Source: UBA1535 sp002323775
Lineage (GTDB): Bacteria; Bacillota; Clostridia; Tissierellales; Sedimentibacteraceae
Direction: 5' to 3'
DNA length: 64,000 nucleotides
NCBI GenBank assembly: GCA_031993545.1
Contig: DAMAHZ010000004.1
Coordinates: 1-64,000, forward strand
Shown here piece after piece: positions 16,342-24,863 of this stretch (within the stretch, counting starts at the first letter, position 1; every line of letters begins with the position of its first letter). The notes beneath the pieces were generated by a model, which was given only the letters and a program-made list of their open reading frames with translations, searched no databases and was not told the origin of the DNA. The position numbers and the translations under genes are program-made.

Positions 16342-17520
16342 GTGAAAGAGAATGATGTAATTAACGAGTCATCAATGAGTATGGATGAAAAAAAGCAATT
16401 AGAAAATGCAGCAAAAATTGAAACCGTCAAGACCAGCTTGATTGAGAAAGGAAAAAAGAATGGTTTTATTTCCTATAAGGAAATAGTAAAGTCCTTTGAG
16501 AAGATGGAAATCAACCCTGAGTTTATTGATGATTTTTACAAGGTAATAGAAGAAAATGATATTGAAATTCTAGGTCTTCAAGATGATATGCTTGAAAAAT
16601 TTGAAGACGAATTGGATGTAGATATTGATTTAAAAGACGACCCTGACTTTTTGATTGCTCAAAGTGATGATGATATCCTAAAGGGTATCAATATTGACGA
16701 TCCTGTAAGAATGTATTTGAAGGAAATTGGTAAGGTTCCTTTATTGTCAAGTACAGAAGAAATTAAACTTGCAAAAAGAATGGAAACTGGGGATGAGGAT
16801 GCTAAAAAAAGATTGGCAGAAGCAAACCTTAGGCTTGTAGTTAGTATCGCAAAAAGATATGTTGGGAGAGGAATGCAATTCTTAGACCTTATCCAAGAGG
16901 GTAATTTAGGTTTAATTAAGGCAGTTGAAAAATTCGACTATATTAAGGGATATAAGTTTAGTACCTATGCTACATGGTGGATTAGACAGGCTATAACAAG
17001 AGCTATAGCAGACCAAGCGAGAACTATAAGAATTCCAGTTCATATGGTAGAGACTATAAATAAATTAATAAGAGTTAAAAGACAGCTTTTGCAAGAGCTA
17101 GGAAGGGATGCAACTCCAGATGAAATAGCGGTAGAGATGGAAATGGAGCCTGAAAAAATTAGAGATATACTTAAAATTGCTCAAGAGCCTGTTTCTTTAG
17201 AAACTCCTATAGGAGAAGAAGAAGACAGCCATTTAGGTGATTTCATACAAGACGAGATAGTGCAAGCACCACAGGACGCAGCAACATTTGCTCTTTTAAA
17301 GGACCAGCTATCAGTAGTTCTTCATACTCTTACTGACAGAGAGCAAAAAGTTCTGAGACTTAGATTTGGACTAGATGATGGCAGAGCAAGAACCTTGGAA
17401 GAAGTTGGAAAAGAGTTTGATGTAACTCGTGAAAGAATTAGACAGATAGAGGCAAAAGCTCTAAGAAAACTAAGACACCCAAGCAGAAGTAAAAAATTGA
17501 AAGATTATTTAGAGTTATAA
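16342..17520 (+). CDS. sigA: Primary sigma factor RpoD/SigA
   Basis: 392 aa, GTG start with AGAGGAGG upstream inside dnaG. Conserved region 2 (DLIQEGNLGLIKAVEKFDY, YKFSTYATWWIRQAITRAIADQ) and region 4 (LRLRFGLDDGRARTLEEVGKEFDVTRERIRQIEAKALRKLRHP) are complete. Housekeeping sigma; its promoters TTGACA/TATAAT are visible elsewhere in the window. Ends in a GGCGAAC/GTTCGCC terminator. Confidence 0.98.
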   Translation: MKENDVINESSMSMDEKKQLENAAKIETVKTSLIEKGKKNGFISYKEIVKSFEKMEINPEFIDDFYKVIEENDIEILGLQDDMLEKFEDELDVDIDLKDDPDFLIAQSDDDILKGINIDDPVRMYLKEIGKVPLLSSTEEIKLAKRMETGDEDAKKRLAEANLRLVVSIAKRYVGRGMQFLDLIQEGNLGLIKAVEKFDYIKGYKFSTYATWWIRQAITRAIADQARTIRIPVHMVETINKLIRVKRQLLQELGRDATPDEIAVEMEMEPEKIRDILKIAQEPVSLETPIGEEEDSHLGDFIQDEIVQAPQDAATFALLKDQLSVVLHTLTDREQKVLRLRFGLDDGRARTLEEVGKEFDVTRERIRQIEAKALRKLRHPSRSKKLKDYLEL

Positions 17521-17526
17521 AATAAA

Positions 17527-17550
17527 GGCGAACTACGTTCGCCTATTTTT
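17527..17550 (+). terminator. Terminator after sigA
   Basis: Perfect GGCGAAC-TAC-GTTCGCC stem followed by TATTTTT. Confidence 0.85.
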
Positions 17551-17632
17551 ATCAAATGGGAAAGCTAGCTTTCCTGTTTGATAAATGAAGAATCATTCCG
17601 ATTCTTCAATAGAGTGAAACAAGTTTCACTCT
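17551..17632. repeat. Three consecutive palindromic hairpins before trmK
   Basis: Back to back: ATCAAA...GGAAAG-CTAGC-TTTCC...TTTGAT (17551-17582); GAAGAATC-ATTCC-GATTCTTC (17587-17607); AGAGTGAAAC-AA-GTTTCACTCT (17611-17632). With the sigA terminator this makes four hairpins in 106 nt. The second and third share cores with hairpins at 26762 and 49356-49425. Confidence 0.8.
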
Positions 17633-17652
17633 TTATACAGAATGGAGTATAT

Positions 17653-18345
17653 ATGAACAGATTAGAGGCAATAGCTTCACTTATAGATAAATGCGAGACC
17701 TTGGCTGATATAGGTACTGACCATGGATATATTGCAGAAATGGCACTTAAAGATAATTTATGCAAGAAAGTGATAGCAACAGATATTAACAAAGGACCTT
17801 TAAAAAGTGCTGTAAATCATCTAACAAAAATAGGATTTAGTAATCTAGTAGATTTTAGACTAGGCTCAGGTTTAACTGTGATAAATGAAAATGAGGTAGA
17901 TTGTGCAGTAATTGCAGGTATGGGCGGAGAGCTTATAGCAAAAATATTAGAGGATTCAAAAAATATATCAAAAAGCATAAATTCATTTGTACTACAAGCG
18001 ATGACAAACGTAGATGTTCTAAGAAGATACTTATATGATAACGGATATACAATATCGGAAGAAATAATAGTAAAGGAATTACACCATTATTATTTTATAA
18101 TAAAGGCAGTTAATAAAGCTTCAGTCTGTGAAGATGATATATATTATGAAATAAGTAAATACTTGTTAGATAAAAAAGATAATTTGCTTTTAGAATTTAT
18201 TAAAAAAACCATAGAAGTAAATAATAAAATTTTAATAAACTTAAATAATTCAACAAAGCAAAATAATCCATTAAAAATAAATGAGTTGAAAAATAAGAAT
18301 TTAAAATTAAATAAGTTAATATTAGAATATAATGTTAATATTTGA
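17653..18345 (+). CDS. trmK: tRNA (adenine(22)-N1)-methyltransferase TrmK
   Basis: 230 aa from ATG 17653, preceded by GGAG at 17644-17647; the upstream in-frame extension would run through the hairpin array and is rejected. SAM-binding DIGTDHGYIAEMAL near residue 20, catalytic-type GMGGELIAKIL. Methylates A22 of tRNA-Ser and others in Gram-positives. Follows sigA as in B. subtilis (YqfN). Confidence 0.92.
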   Translation: MNRLEAIASLIDKCETLADIGTDHGYIAEMALKDNLCKKVIATDINKGPLKSAVNHLTKIGFSNLVDFRLGSGLTVINENEVDCAVIAGMGGELIAKILEDSKNISKSINSFVLQAMTNVDVLRRYLYDNGYTISEEIIVKELHHYYFIIKAVNKASVCEDDIYYEISKYLLDKKDNLLLEFIKKTIEVNNKILINLNNSTKQNNPLKINELKNKNLKLNKLILEYNVNI

Positions 18346-18368
18346 TTAAAAATCTAATAAAATTTAAT

Positions 18369-18397
18369 TTGACAATACCGATTTTATATTGTAAAAT
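18369..18397 (+). promoter_or_regulatory. rnpB promoter
   Basis: TTGACA (18369-18374), 17-nt spacer, TAAAAT (18392-18397), predicted start at about 18405, exactly where the P1 stem begins. Confidence 0.85.
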
Positions 18398-18404
18398 ACA
18401 TATT

Positions 18405-18740
18405 AGAGTAAATCATACAATCGCAGGTCAAGAAATTGACGTGAGGAAAGTCTGGGCTCCATAGGGCGAGGGTGCTAGCTAACGGCTAGTGAGGGTGACC
18501 TTAAGGAAAGTGCAACAGAAACAAACCGCCTGAAAAGGTAAGGATGAAAAGGTGAGGTAAGAGCTCACCAGCAATTAGGCGACTAATTGGCTGTGTAAAC
18601 CCCATCCGGAGCAAGACCAAGAGAGGATTTTGGAGTGGCTGCCCGTCACAATCCAGTAGGTAGGTCGCTAAAGCTTATTGGTGACAATAAGCGTAGATAG
18701 ATGATTGTTTAATACAGAACCCGGCTTATGAACTTACTCT
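18405..18740 (+). ncRNA. rnpB: RNase P RNA (bacterial)
   Basis: Contains the universally conserved 5' GAGGAAAGTCTGGGCTCC, the central ACAGAAACAAACCGCC region, GGTAAGGATGAAAAGGTG, and the 3' core GATGATTGTTTAATACAGAACCCGG (read here in two parts). The ends AGAGTAA (18405) and TTACTCT (18734-18740) form P1. About 336 nt. It is the catalytic RNA for tRNA 5' maturation; P1 plus the following T run may also terminate transcription. Probably type A, but I did not fold it fully. Confidence 0.96.
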
Positions 18741-18780
18741 ATTTTTTTGAAATAAAAATGAATATATAATATAAAAAAAT

Positions 18781-18817
18781 AAAAATTTTGCTTTTATAGC
18801 AAAATTTTTATTTTTTT
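18781..18817 (+). terminator. Terminator downstream of rnpB
   Basis: AAAAATTTTGC (18781-18791) pairs with GCAAAATTTTT (18799-18809), followed by more T. Confidence 0.75.
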
Positions 18818-18902
18818 AAAACTTTTTATCGTATTAATTTGTCTAATAAGTGCTAGCAAAAAAATAAGCGATAATTTGCTTATAAATATGAGGAGACAGA
18901 TT

Positions 18903-19820
18903 ATGAGTACAAAATTAAACACGAAATTTTTAGAGCTTGAAACTAATATAAAATATAAAAAATCAAGAAAATCTGTAAAAATTATTATTTCAATAGTAAT
19001 TTTAATTATATTTTCAGTTGTTATTGTAAAGTATATTAATGAAAAATCAGATAAGGATGATGTCAGTGTAAATTCAGAAAAACCGGGTAATATTGATGTT
19101 TCAGACAATGAAAATTTAGAGAACAGTAACACTGATATTAAAATTATAGAAAAGAACGATGATAAAGAATCAAATGAATATAATCCTATAGTGCCAGAGA
19201 GTGAAATTGTTTTAGATGATTTTTTCAATGATGCGGTTTTCATCGGTGATTCAAGAACAGAAGGATTTATTATATCCAACAGCTTGTCAAATGCAAAGTC
19301 ATTAACTGTTAAAGGCTTAATGGTTGACACAGCATTTACAAGACCGGCTATAAATATGAATGGTGAAAAATTAACTGTTACAAAAGCATTATCAAAGATA
19401 AAATTTAAAAAAGTCTATATAATGTTGGGTGTTAATGAGTTAGGTTGGGCGTATGAAGAAGTTTTTATCAAAAAATATGCTGAATTGATAGATTATGTTA
19501 AGGACTTAAATAGTGAAGCTCAAATATATATTCAGTCGATTATCCCAGTTAGTTATGAAAAATCATCCTCAGATAAAATTTATAATAATAAAAATATAAA
19601 TAATTTTAATAAGTTGATTTTGAAAATGACTAAAGAAAAACAGGTTTATTATGTTAATGTTGAAGAATGCTTAAAGGATGAAGAAGGCAATTTACCAGAA
19701 GGAGCTTCAACAGACGGCGTACACTTAAAAAAGGAATATAGTAAAAAATGGTATGAGTATTTGAAAACACATACTGTACAAGATAAAGTTGAAAAAAATG
19801 ATTTAGATAAAACAATTTAG
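18903..19820 (+). CDS. Membrane-anchored SGNH/GDSL hydrolase
   Basis: 305 aa from ATG 18903 (SD GAGGAG just upstream). One transmembrane helix at about residues 24-43 (VKIIISIVILIIFSVVIV), a charged low-complexity linker, then an SGNH hydrolase: block I FIGDSRTEGF (Ser), GVNELG (Asn), C-terminal STDGVHLKKEY (Asp and His). The catalytic domain faces outside. It is probably an esterase or acyl-hydrolase on a wall or surface polymer; substrate not deducible. It precedes a SigV/RsiV-type pair by 40 nt, hinting at cell-envelope stress (OatA in the B. subtilis sigV operon also carries an SGNH domain). Confidence 0.75.
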   Translation: MSTKLNTKFLELETNIKYKKSRKSVKIIISIVILIIFSVVIVKYINEKSDKDDVSVNSEKPGNIDVSDNENLENSNTDIKIIEKNDDKESNEYNPIVPESEIVLDDFFNDAVFIGDSRTEGFIISNSLSNAKSLTVKGLMVDTAFTRPAINMNGEKLTVTKALSKIKFKKVYIMLGVNELGWAYEEVFIKKYAELIDYVKDLNSEAQIYIQSIIPVSYEKSSSDKIYNNKNINNFNKLILKMTKEKQVYYVNVEECLKDEEGNLPEGASTDGVHLKKEYSKKWYEYLKTHTVQDKVEKNDLDKTI

Positions 19821-19860
19821 ACAATTATCTAAAACAATAGTTTGTTTAGGAGCTAATTAA

Positions 19861-20382
19861 ATGACTCAAAGCTTAAACCCAAAATATGATGATATAATAC
19901 CATTTATTAAGGAAAATCAAGAACGATTTTATCGCTTTGCTTATCGGTATATGAAAAATACTGACGCATCGATTGAAGTTGTTCAGGAAACTATAGTAAA
20001 GGCCCTTGAAAAAATTCATACTTTAAGGCAAAAGGAATACTTAAAAGCGTGGTTTTATAGAATACTTATAAATGAATGTATTACTAATATTAGAAAGAAT
20101 AAAAAAATAGTTTTTGTAGAGCAATGTTATGATGTTCCCTATAACGATACGGATATAGATAAGAAAGAGATTGCCGGCATTGTTTTTAAAGCTATTGACA
20201 ATTTAGATATTAAGTATAAAACTATTATACTTTTAAGGTTTTACGAAGATATGACAATTTCAGATATTGCCGATGTTCTTAAAATTAATATAAATACTGT
20301 TAAATCAAGATTATACAGAGCATTGGATATATTGAAAAGTGAATTAAAAAACGAAGATATACAAGAATTTGATATATTTTAA
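19861..20382 (+). CDS. ECF RNA polymerase sigma factor, SigV-like
   Basis: 173 aa: region 2 (RFYRFAYRYMKNTDASIEVVQETIVKALEKI) and region 4 (LLRFYEDMTISDIADVLKININTVKSRLYRAL). Size and the downstream DUF3298 anti-sigma point to the ECF30 (SigV/CsfV) group, which in B. subtilis and C. difficile responds to lysozyme. SD TTAGGAG at 8 nt. Confidence 0.88.
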   Translation: MTQSLNPKYDDIIPFIKENQERFYRFAYRYMKNTDASIEVVQETIVKALEKIHTLRQKEYLKAWFYRILINECITNIRKNKKIVFVEQCYDVPYNDTDIDKKEIAGIVFKAIDNLDIKYKTIILLRFYEDMTISDIADVLKININTVKSRLYRALDILKSELKNEDIQEFDIF

Positions 20383-20403
20383 GGCAAAGAGATGGAGGAT
20401 ACT

Positions 20404-21234
20404 ATGAAAAAATTATTAAAAGATATCCATGAAAAAACACCTATACCTGAAGATTTAGATAGCAGAGTAAATCAAGCAATTTATAGAGGAACTCATAGCA
20501 GGAGAGTACTTCCTTATAAAAAAAGTTTAATTTCTATAGCGGCAAGCTTTGCAATTTTTATATTGCTGATTAATACAAATTCTGCATTTGCAGAATCTAT
20601 GCGAGATATACCAATATTAAATGAAATATGCAGAGTATTTACATTTAAAGAGTTCGATACTAAAGATAGTAAGAAAATTATGAATGTAAAAATTCCAAAC
20701 ATAAATATCACAGGAAATACTGACTTGGAAAATAGAATTAATTACAAAATTAGAAAAACAATGCAGGATGCCATAGATGAGTTTGAGATAAGGGCTCAAG
20801 AATTTTATGATGCCTTTGTAGATACAGGTGGTAAGCCAGAAGAATTTAGACCAATTGAAGTAAACATCGATTATGAAATTAAAAGCTCTGATGAAAATCA
20901 TGTATCGTTTATAATAACTAAATTTGAAACATCTGCAAGTGCATATCAAGATACCTACTATTATAATATTGATCTTATTAGTGGGAGAGAGATAACACTT
21001 AGAGATTTACTAGGTCCGAATTACAAAGAAATAGTTCTTCAGCAAATTAAAAGGCAAATTGAAAATTTAGATGATGAAAGAAAGTTTTTTCTGTTTGACG
21101 ATGTTGATATAAGCGACTTAATAACACCTGACAGGAGTTTTTATATAAACACTGATAATAATATAGTTGTTGTTTTTAATAAGTATGAAATTGCTGCTGG
21201 AGCGGCAGGAATGTTTGAATTTGTTATTGAATAG
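20404..21234 (+). CDS. RsiV-like membrane anti-sigma factor (DUF3298)
   Basis: 276 aa from ATG 20404 (GGAGG 20394-20398). A short cytoplasmic sigma-binding N-terminus, one transmembrane helix at about 36-56 (SIAASFAIFILLINTNSAFA) and a large extracytoplasmic domain with DUF4163/DUF3298 features (GNTDLENRINYKI, TYYYNIDLISGREITLRDLLG). In B. subtilis RsiV binds lysozyme directly and is then degraded, releasing SigV; the same role is inferred here. Terminator follows at 21241. Confidence 0.85.
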   Translation: MKKLLKDIHEKTPIPEDLDSRVNQAIYRGTHSRRVLPYKKSLISIAASFAIFILLINTNSAFAESMRDIPILNEICRVFTFKEFDTKDSKKIMNVKIPNINITGNTDLENRINYKIRKTMQDAIDEFEIRAQEFYDAFVDTGGKPEEFRPIEVNIDYEIKSSDENHVSFIITKFETSASAYQDTYYYNIDLISGREITLRDLLGPNYKEIVLQQIKRQIENLDDERKFFLFDDVDISDLITPDRSFYINTDNNIVVVFNKYEIAAGAAGMFEFVIE

Positions 21235-21240
21235 AAAAGT

Positions 21241-21275
21241 AAAAAAGCTTAAGATATATTCTTAGGCTTTTTTTT
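21241..21275 (+). terminator. Terminator after rsiV-like gene
   Basis: AAAAAAGCTTAAGA pairs with TCTTAGGCTTTTTT (one G-T pair), ending in nine T. Confidence 0.85.
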
Positions 21276-21366
21276 ATTTACACTTTGTACTAAATTTTTG
21301 TCATATACAAGCTATCTTGAAATATTATATTGTATGAAAGAAATTTTACAAAGGAGGCGAATAAAT

Positions 21367-22317
21367 ATGATATCCCAAATATCAAAATATGTAAATACAA
21401 ATATAAGAGATATTTTACTAAGCCAAAGTGAAGATGTATTAAACACTGTTTATGAGCTTAGGATAAGAATTAATTGTCCTATATTTCTAAAAAGCTCTAC
21501 AGGAGACTATTTTATAAGCTATGGAAAAATATCTAAATCATATACAGATGATTTTTACAAAATAAATAAAGGTGATATTGCTTCAACTATTGCTGCTTTA
21601 ACTTCAAATTCCATACATGCTTATGAAAAGGAAATTGAAAAAGCTTTTTTGACCATAGAAGGTGGACATAGAGTCGGCTTGAGCGGTGACTGCTTATACG
21701 AAAAAAATGAATTTAAAGGCTTTAAAAATATAACCTCTTTAAATATTAGAATTGCAAGAGATTTTATAAATTGCTCCAATAAAATTATAAAATATATTGT
21801 TAAGAACAGCAATAGTATTTATAATACTCTGATTGCAGGCATACCATTATCTGGTAAAACCACCTGTATAAGAGATTTAGCCAGAAATCTAAGTGATGGC
21901 TTCAGCAATCCTCAGTTCAACGCATGCGATATAAGCGTTATAGATGAAAGAGGTGAGATAGCAGCTATACATAATGGAGTTCCACAATTTTACCTTGGTT
22001 CAAGAACGGATATACTGTCTTATTGCATGAAAAAGGAAGGCTTTAGCATTAGTATTCGTTCGCTTGCTCCAAGAATTATAATATCAGATGAGCTTGGCTC
22101 AGCAGAGGATTTTGACATCATTCAATATGCCCTTAAAAGTGGAGTAAGCATTATAAGTACCGCTCATGCAAGCTGTGTCGAGGACTTGTTTAAAAATATT
22201 TATATTAAAAATATATTAATCAGTGGCTTTATTGAAAGAATTATTGTTCTTAATGATAAAACACCTGTCTCCATAAAACAGGTGTATGATAATATATCGG
22301 GAAAGTTCGAGGCTTAA
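21367..22317 (+). CDS. spoIIIAA: Stage III sporulation protein AA
   Basis: 316 aa from ATG 21367, with AGGAGG at 21353-21358; upstream in-frame codons are rejected. It is a secretion-type ATPase: Walker A GIPLSGKTTCIRDLA, Walker B ISVIDERGEIA, Asp/Glu-rich IISDELGSAEDF. It is the predicted motor of the SpoIIIA-SpoIIQ feeding-tube complex between mother cell and forespore. First gene of the spoIIIA operon. Confidence 0.96.
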   Translation: MISQISKYVNTNIRDILLSQSEDVLNTVYELRIRINCPIFLKSSTGDYFISYGKISKSYTDDFYKINKGDIASTIAALTSNSIHAYEKEIEKAFLTIEGGHRVGLSGDCLYEKNEFKGFKNITSLNIRIARDFINCSNKIIKYIVKNSNSIYNTLIAGIPLSGKTTCIRDLARNLSDGFSNPQFNACDISVIDERGEIAAIHNGVPQFYLGSRTDILSYCMKKEGFSISIRSLAPRIIISDELGSAEDFDIIQYALKSGVSIISTAHASCVEDLFKNIYIKNILISGFIERIIVLNDKTPVSIKQVYDNISGKFEA

Positions 22318-22332
22318 CTAAATGACAAATAA

Positions 22333-22407
22333 AGAAAGGATTTGCACCGAGTCAATGCTCAAATATTTTATAACATTTGAGTTAATCGGGGCATGGACAT
22401 ATATATG
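22333..22407 (+). promoter_or_regulatory. SD-hairpin-start element, copy B (spoIIIAB)
   Basis: AGAAAGG (22333-22339), TGCACCGA (22343-22350) pairing with TCGGGGCA (22386-22393; 7 of 8), inner perfect stem CTCAAAT/ATTTGAG (22358-22364/22375-22381), then 11 nt and ATG at 22405. The alternative pairing GTCAATGCTC (22351-22360) with GGGCATGGAC (22389-22398) has one mismatch and one wobble. Confidence 0.65.
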
Positions 22408-22908
22408 ATAATTAAAATAATAATATTTTGCTTTATTATAATCACAACTAAAATTATGTTTATGTTATTTTTTCAAGTCGAAGATAAAAAGCTAAGCATG
22501 ATGAAGGAATCCTCTGACTTCGTAGAGTTTTTAAGAATTTACTCCTGCTTAATGAAAATGTCTTTTGAGGAGATATTGTCAAGCTATACATTTAAGTATG
22601 AAAATGTAAAATCAGTTTTTAATAAATTATTTATAGACTTAAAGGATGGATTAGCAAAGAATGAGAGCTTTGATACATATGTAAATGAGCAAATAGGCTC
22701 AGCACCTGAGTTTAATTCGAAAATAAGCAAGATAATGGAATTTTATGGAAGCTCAATGTCTGATGTATTGGATAATAAGCTTTCATTTTTAAAAAATGAT
22801 GTTGATAAATACATAAATGAGTATGAACATGAGTATAAAGAAAGAAAAAAATTGTTAAATAAGCTGTCTTTTCTAATAGGTAGTCTTATTGCAATAGTTT
22901 TAATATAA
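22405..22908 (+). CDS. spoIIIAB: Stage III sporulation protein AB
   Basis: 167 aa from ATG 22405; an in-frame ATG at 22393 inside the hairpin element would prefix MDIY. N-terminal TM helix (IIKIIIFCFIIITTKIMF), a helical core (LRIYSCLMKMSFEEILSSY) and a C-terminal hydrophobic helix (LLNKLSFLIGSLIAIVLI), like GspF-related SpoIIIAB. Part of the SpoIIIA channel assembly. Confidence 0.9.
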   Translation: MIIKIIIFCFIIITTKIMFMLFFQVEDKKLSMMKESSDFVEFLRIYSCLMKMSFEEILSSYTFKYENVKSVFNKLFIDLKDGLAKNESFDTYVNEQIGSAPEFNSKISKIMEFYGSSMSDVLDNKLSFLKNDVDKYINEYEHEYKERKKLLNKLSFLIGSLIAIVLI

Positions 22909-23001
22909 AACCCAAAATGTTTAAAACAAGTACTAATATACAAGGATTGAGAAATCTGGATTTACGAAAAAAATTCATAAGTATGTGAATACGGAGGTTG
23001 T

Positions 23002-23199
23002 ATGGATATAAATATTATTTTTAAGGTTGGAGCAATAGGACTTATAATAGCAATTTTTACTCAAATACTTTCGCAGACTAAGAGGGAGGAGCAAGCAATG
23101 TTTGTCACAATAGCAGGGGTAATAGTGGTTATGGCAATCATATTAAGCATGCTAAACCAGCTTTTTAATGAAGTTAAGACTATGTTTAATATTTATTGA
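23002..23199 (+). CDS. spoIIIAC: Stage III sporulation protein AC
   Basis: 65 aa with two transmembrane helices (IIFKVGAIGLIIAIFTQIL and FVTIAGVIVVMAIILSML), the exact size of SpoIIIAC. SD GGAGG (CGGAGG) precedes it. A CAGAT-TTT-ATCTG hairpin follows the stop. Confidence 0.93.
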   Translation: MDINIIFKVGAIGLIIAIFTQILSQTKREEQAMFVTIAGVIVVMAIILSMLNQLFNEVKTMFNIY

Positions 23200-23281
23200 T
23201 GTCAGATTTTATCTGAATATATTTGAATTATACTATAATATTGTCCTTAACAAATTGCCATGAATTGAAAGGAAATGAAAA

Positions 23282-23671
23282 ATGTTACTGATGAAAATTA
23301 TATTTATTGCTGTTATAGCTATTCTTTTAAGCATGCTAATATCAAAGGTAAATGAAGAATATAAGCTATATTTTATACTAATCTTTGGGATAGTTGCTGT
23401 TTTACTTATTTTTACTGAATTAAAAGGACATATAAGCAATATGTTCAATGTTTTTAAAAACTATAATATTAAAATAGATAATTTCAGCTTGCTTTTAAAA
23501 ATAGTTGGTATTGCTTACATTTGTGACTTTGTGTCACTGATATGCAAGGACTTAGATTATGAATCTATAGGAAAAAAAATTGAAATGTCAGGTAAGCTTA
23601 TAATTTTAGTATATTCATTCAACGTGATACTAAAATTTATTGATGAGGTGTATTTATTGGTAAACAGATAA
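23282..23671 (+). CDS. spoIIIAD: Stage III sporulation protein AD
   Basis: 129 aa, three to four hydrophobic helices (IIFIAVIAILLSMLI; LYFILIFGIVAVLLIFT; KLIILVYSFNVILKFIDEV) with the conserved LLKIVGIAYICDFVSLICKD. Integral membrane component of the SpoIIIA complex. Confidence 0.93.
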   Translation: MLLMKIIFIAVIAILLSMLISKVNEEYKLYFILIFGIVAVLLIFTELKGHISNMFNVFKNYNIKIDNFSLLLKIVGIAYICDFVSLICKDLDYESIGKKIEMSGKLIILVYSFNVILKFIDEVYLLVNR

Positions 23672-23691
23672 ATAGAAAGGATATACTTATT

Positions 23692-24840
23692 ATGATAAAA
23701 AAATACATAATTTTTATAATTATATATTTAATAATATTTTCTAATTTCAACTTTATATTTGCAGCTGATGATTATATGCAAAAAGCTCTTGACTCGGTGA
23801 ATACTAATGAATTTGACAACTATTTAAGAGGTACAAGCGATTATTTTGAAAGTAAAAATATTACAATAAAGCAGTTGATAAATGACGCATTAAAAGGAAA
23901 GATAAGTTTTAATATATTAGATTTTCTATCATACCAGTTTAAAAACGAAAAAGACTTTTTAAAACAAACAATCCTTAGCTCTATCAATATTTTAATAGTT
24001 TGTATTATTTTAACTATCGTAAAATATTTTTCCGAGGAAATCAGCAGCAATAATGTTTCCGACATAGTTGTGTTTATATCAATACTTATTGTATTCATAA
24101 TGGCTGCAAAGGATATAAGTTTTGTCAAGAATAGCCTAAAAAATGAATTTATCAAGTTTAATGAAATTACTCAAAATATAAACAGCCTTTTCCTTGCGTT
24201 TATGGTTAGCTTTGGTAAAATCGGGCTTTTAGAATTTTTCCAAAGGTATTCTCAGCATGTTGTAGGTATGACAGCTAACTTTATATATAATTTTGTGGAA
24301 ATCATGACAATAGTTTTGATTGCAATAATTCTCATAAATAATATCAGCAAATTAGTTAATGCAAAGCTTTTGTACCAGTTCTTAAAAAAAGCTTCCTTAA
24401 TAATTTTATCCTTATATATAATTGTTGTTGTCATAAATTTTTCTGTACAAGGATATATATATTATAAAACAGATAATTTATTTATCAATGCAGTTAAAGC
24501 TGTATCACCTTCATCAATACCTATGGTTGGCAATGCGATAAATAATTTCTTTGGACTATTTGCTAAAAGTATCCTCTTTATTAAGGATATCGCTGGATTT
24601 GTTATAATCTTATTCATTTTCTCAATATTTGGGGGAACTATAATAAAACTTTTTATAATATTTATTTTATACAAAATAACCGCCGCCTTTGCTGAAACCT
24701 TTAACGAGAGCATATCAAACTTGCTGAAAGAGCTTTCAGATATTATGTACATCTATCTTATTTGTTTATTGACTCCGGTAATTATTTTAACTTCGTATTA
24801 TTCAATAATGCTTAGTTATTTAAACAATATATTTGGATAA
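23692..24840 (+). CDS. spoIIIAE: Stage III sporulation protein AE
   Basis: 382 aa. Cleavable signal peptide (IIIYLIIFSNFNFIFA-ADD) followed by 7-8 transmembrane helices, with the family motif VSPSSIPMVGNAINNFFG. Polytopic membrane protein of the SpoIIIA complex. Confidence 0.94.
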   Translation: MIKKYIIFIIIYLIIFSNFNFIFAADDYMQKALDSVNTNEFDNYLRGTSDYFESKNITIKQLINDALKGKISFNILDFLSYQFKNEKDFLKQTILSSINILIVCIILTIVKYFSEEISSNNVSDIVVFISILIVFIMAAKDISFVKNSLKNEFIKFNEITQNINSLFLAFMVSFGKIGLLEFFQRYSQHVVGMTANFIYNFVEIMTIVLIAIILINNISKLVNAKLLYQFLKKASLIILSLYIIVVVINFSVQGYIYYKTDNLFINAVKAVSPSSIPMVGNAINNFFGLFAKSILFIKDIAGFVIILFIFSIFGGTIIKLFIIFILYKITAAFAETFNESISNLLKELSDIMYIYLICLLTPVIILTSYYSIMLSYLNNIFG

Positions 24841-24863
24841 TTAGGTGGGAGGTTAAGATAGAA

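Noticed and set aside
17551..17632. CRISPR-like repeat array
   Set aside because: Units are palindromes with different sequences, not regularly spaced identical repeats, and no cas genes are present.
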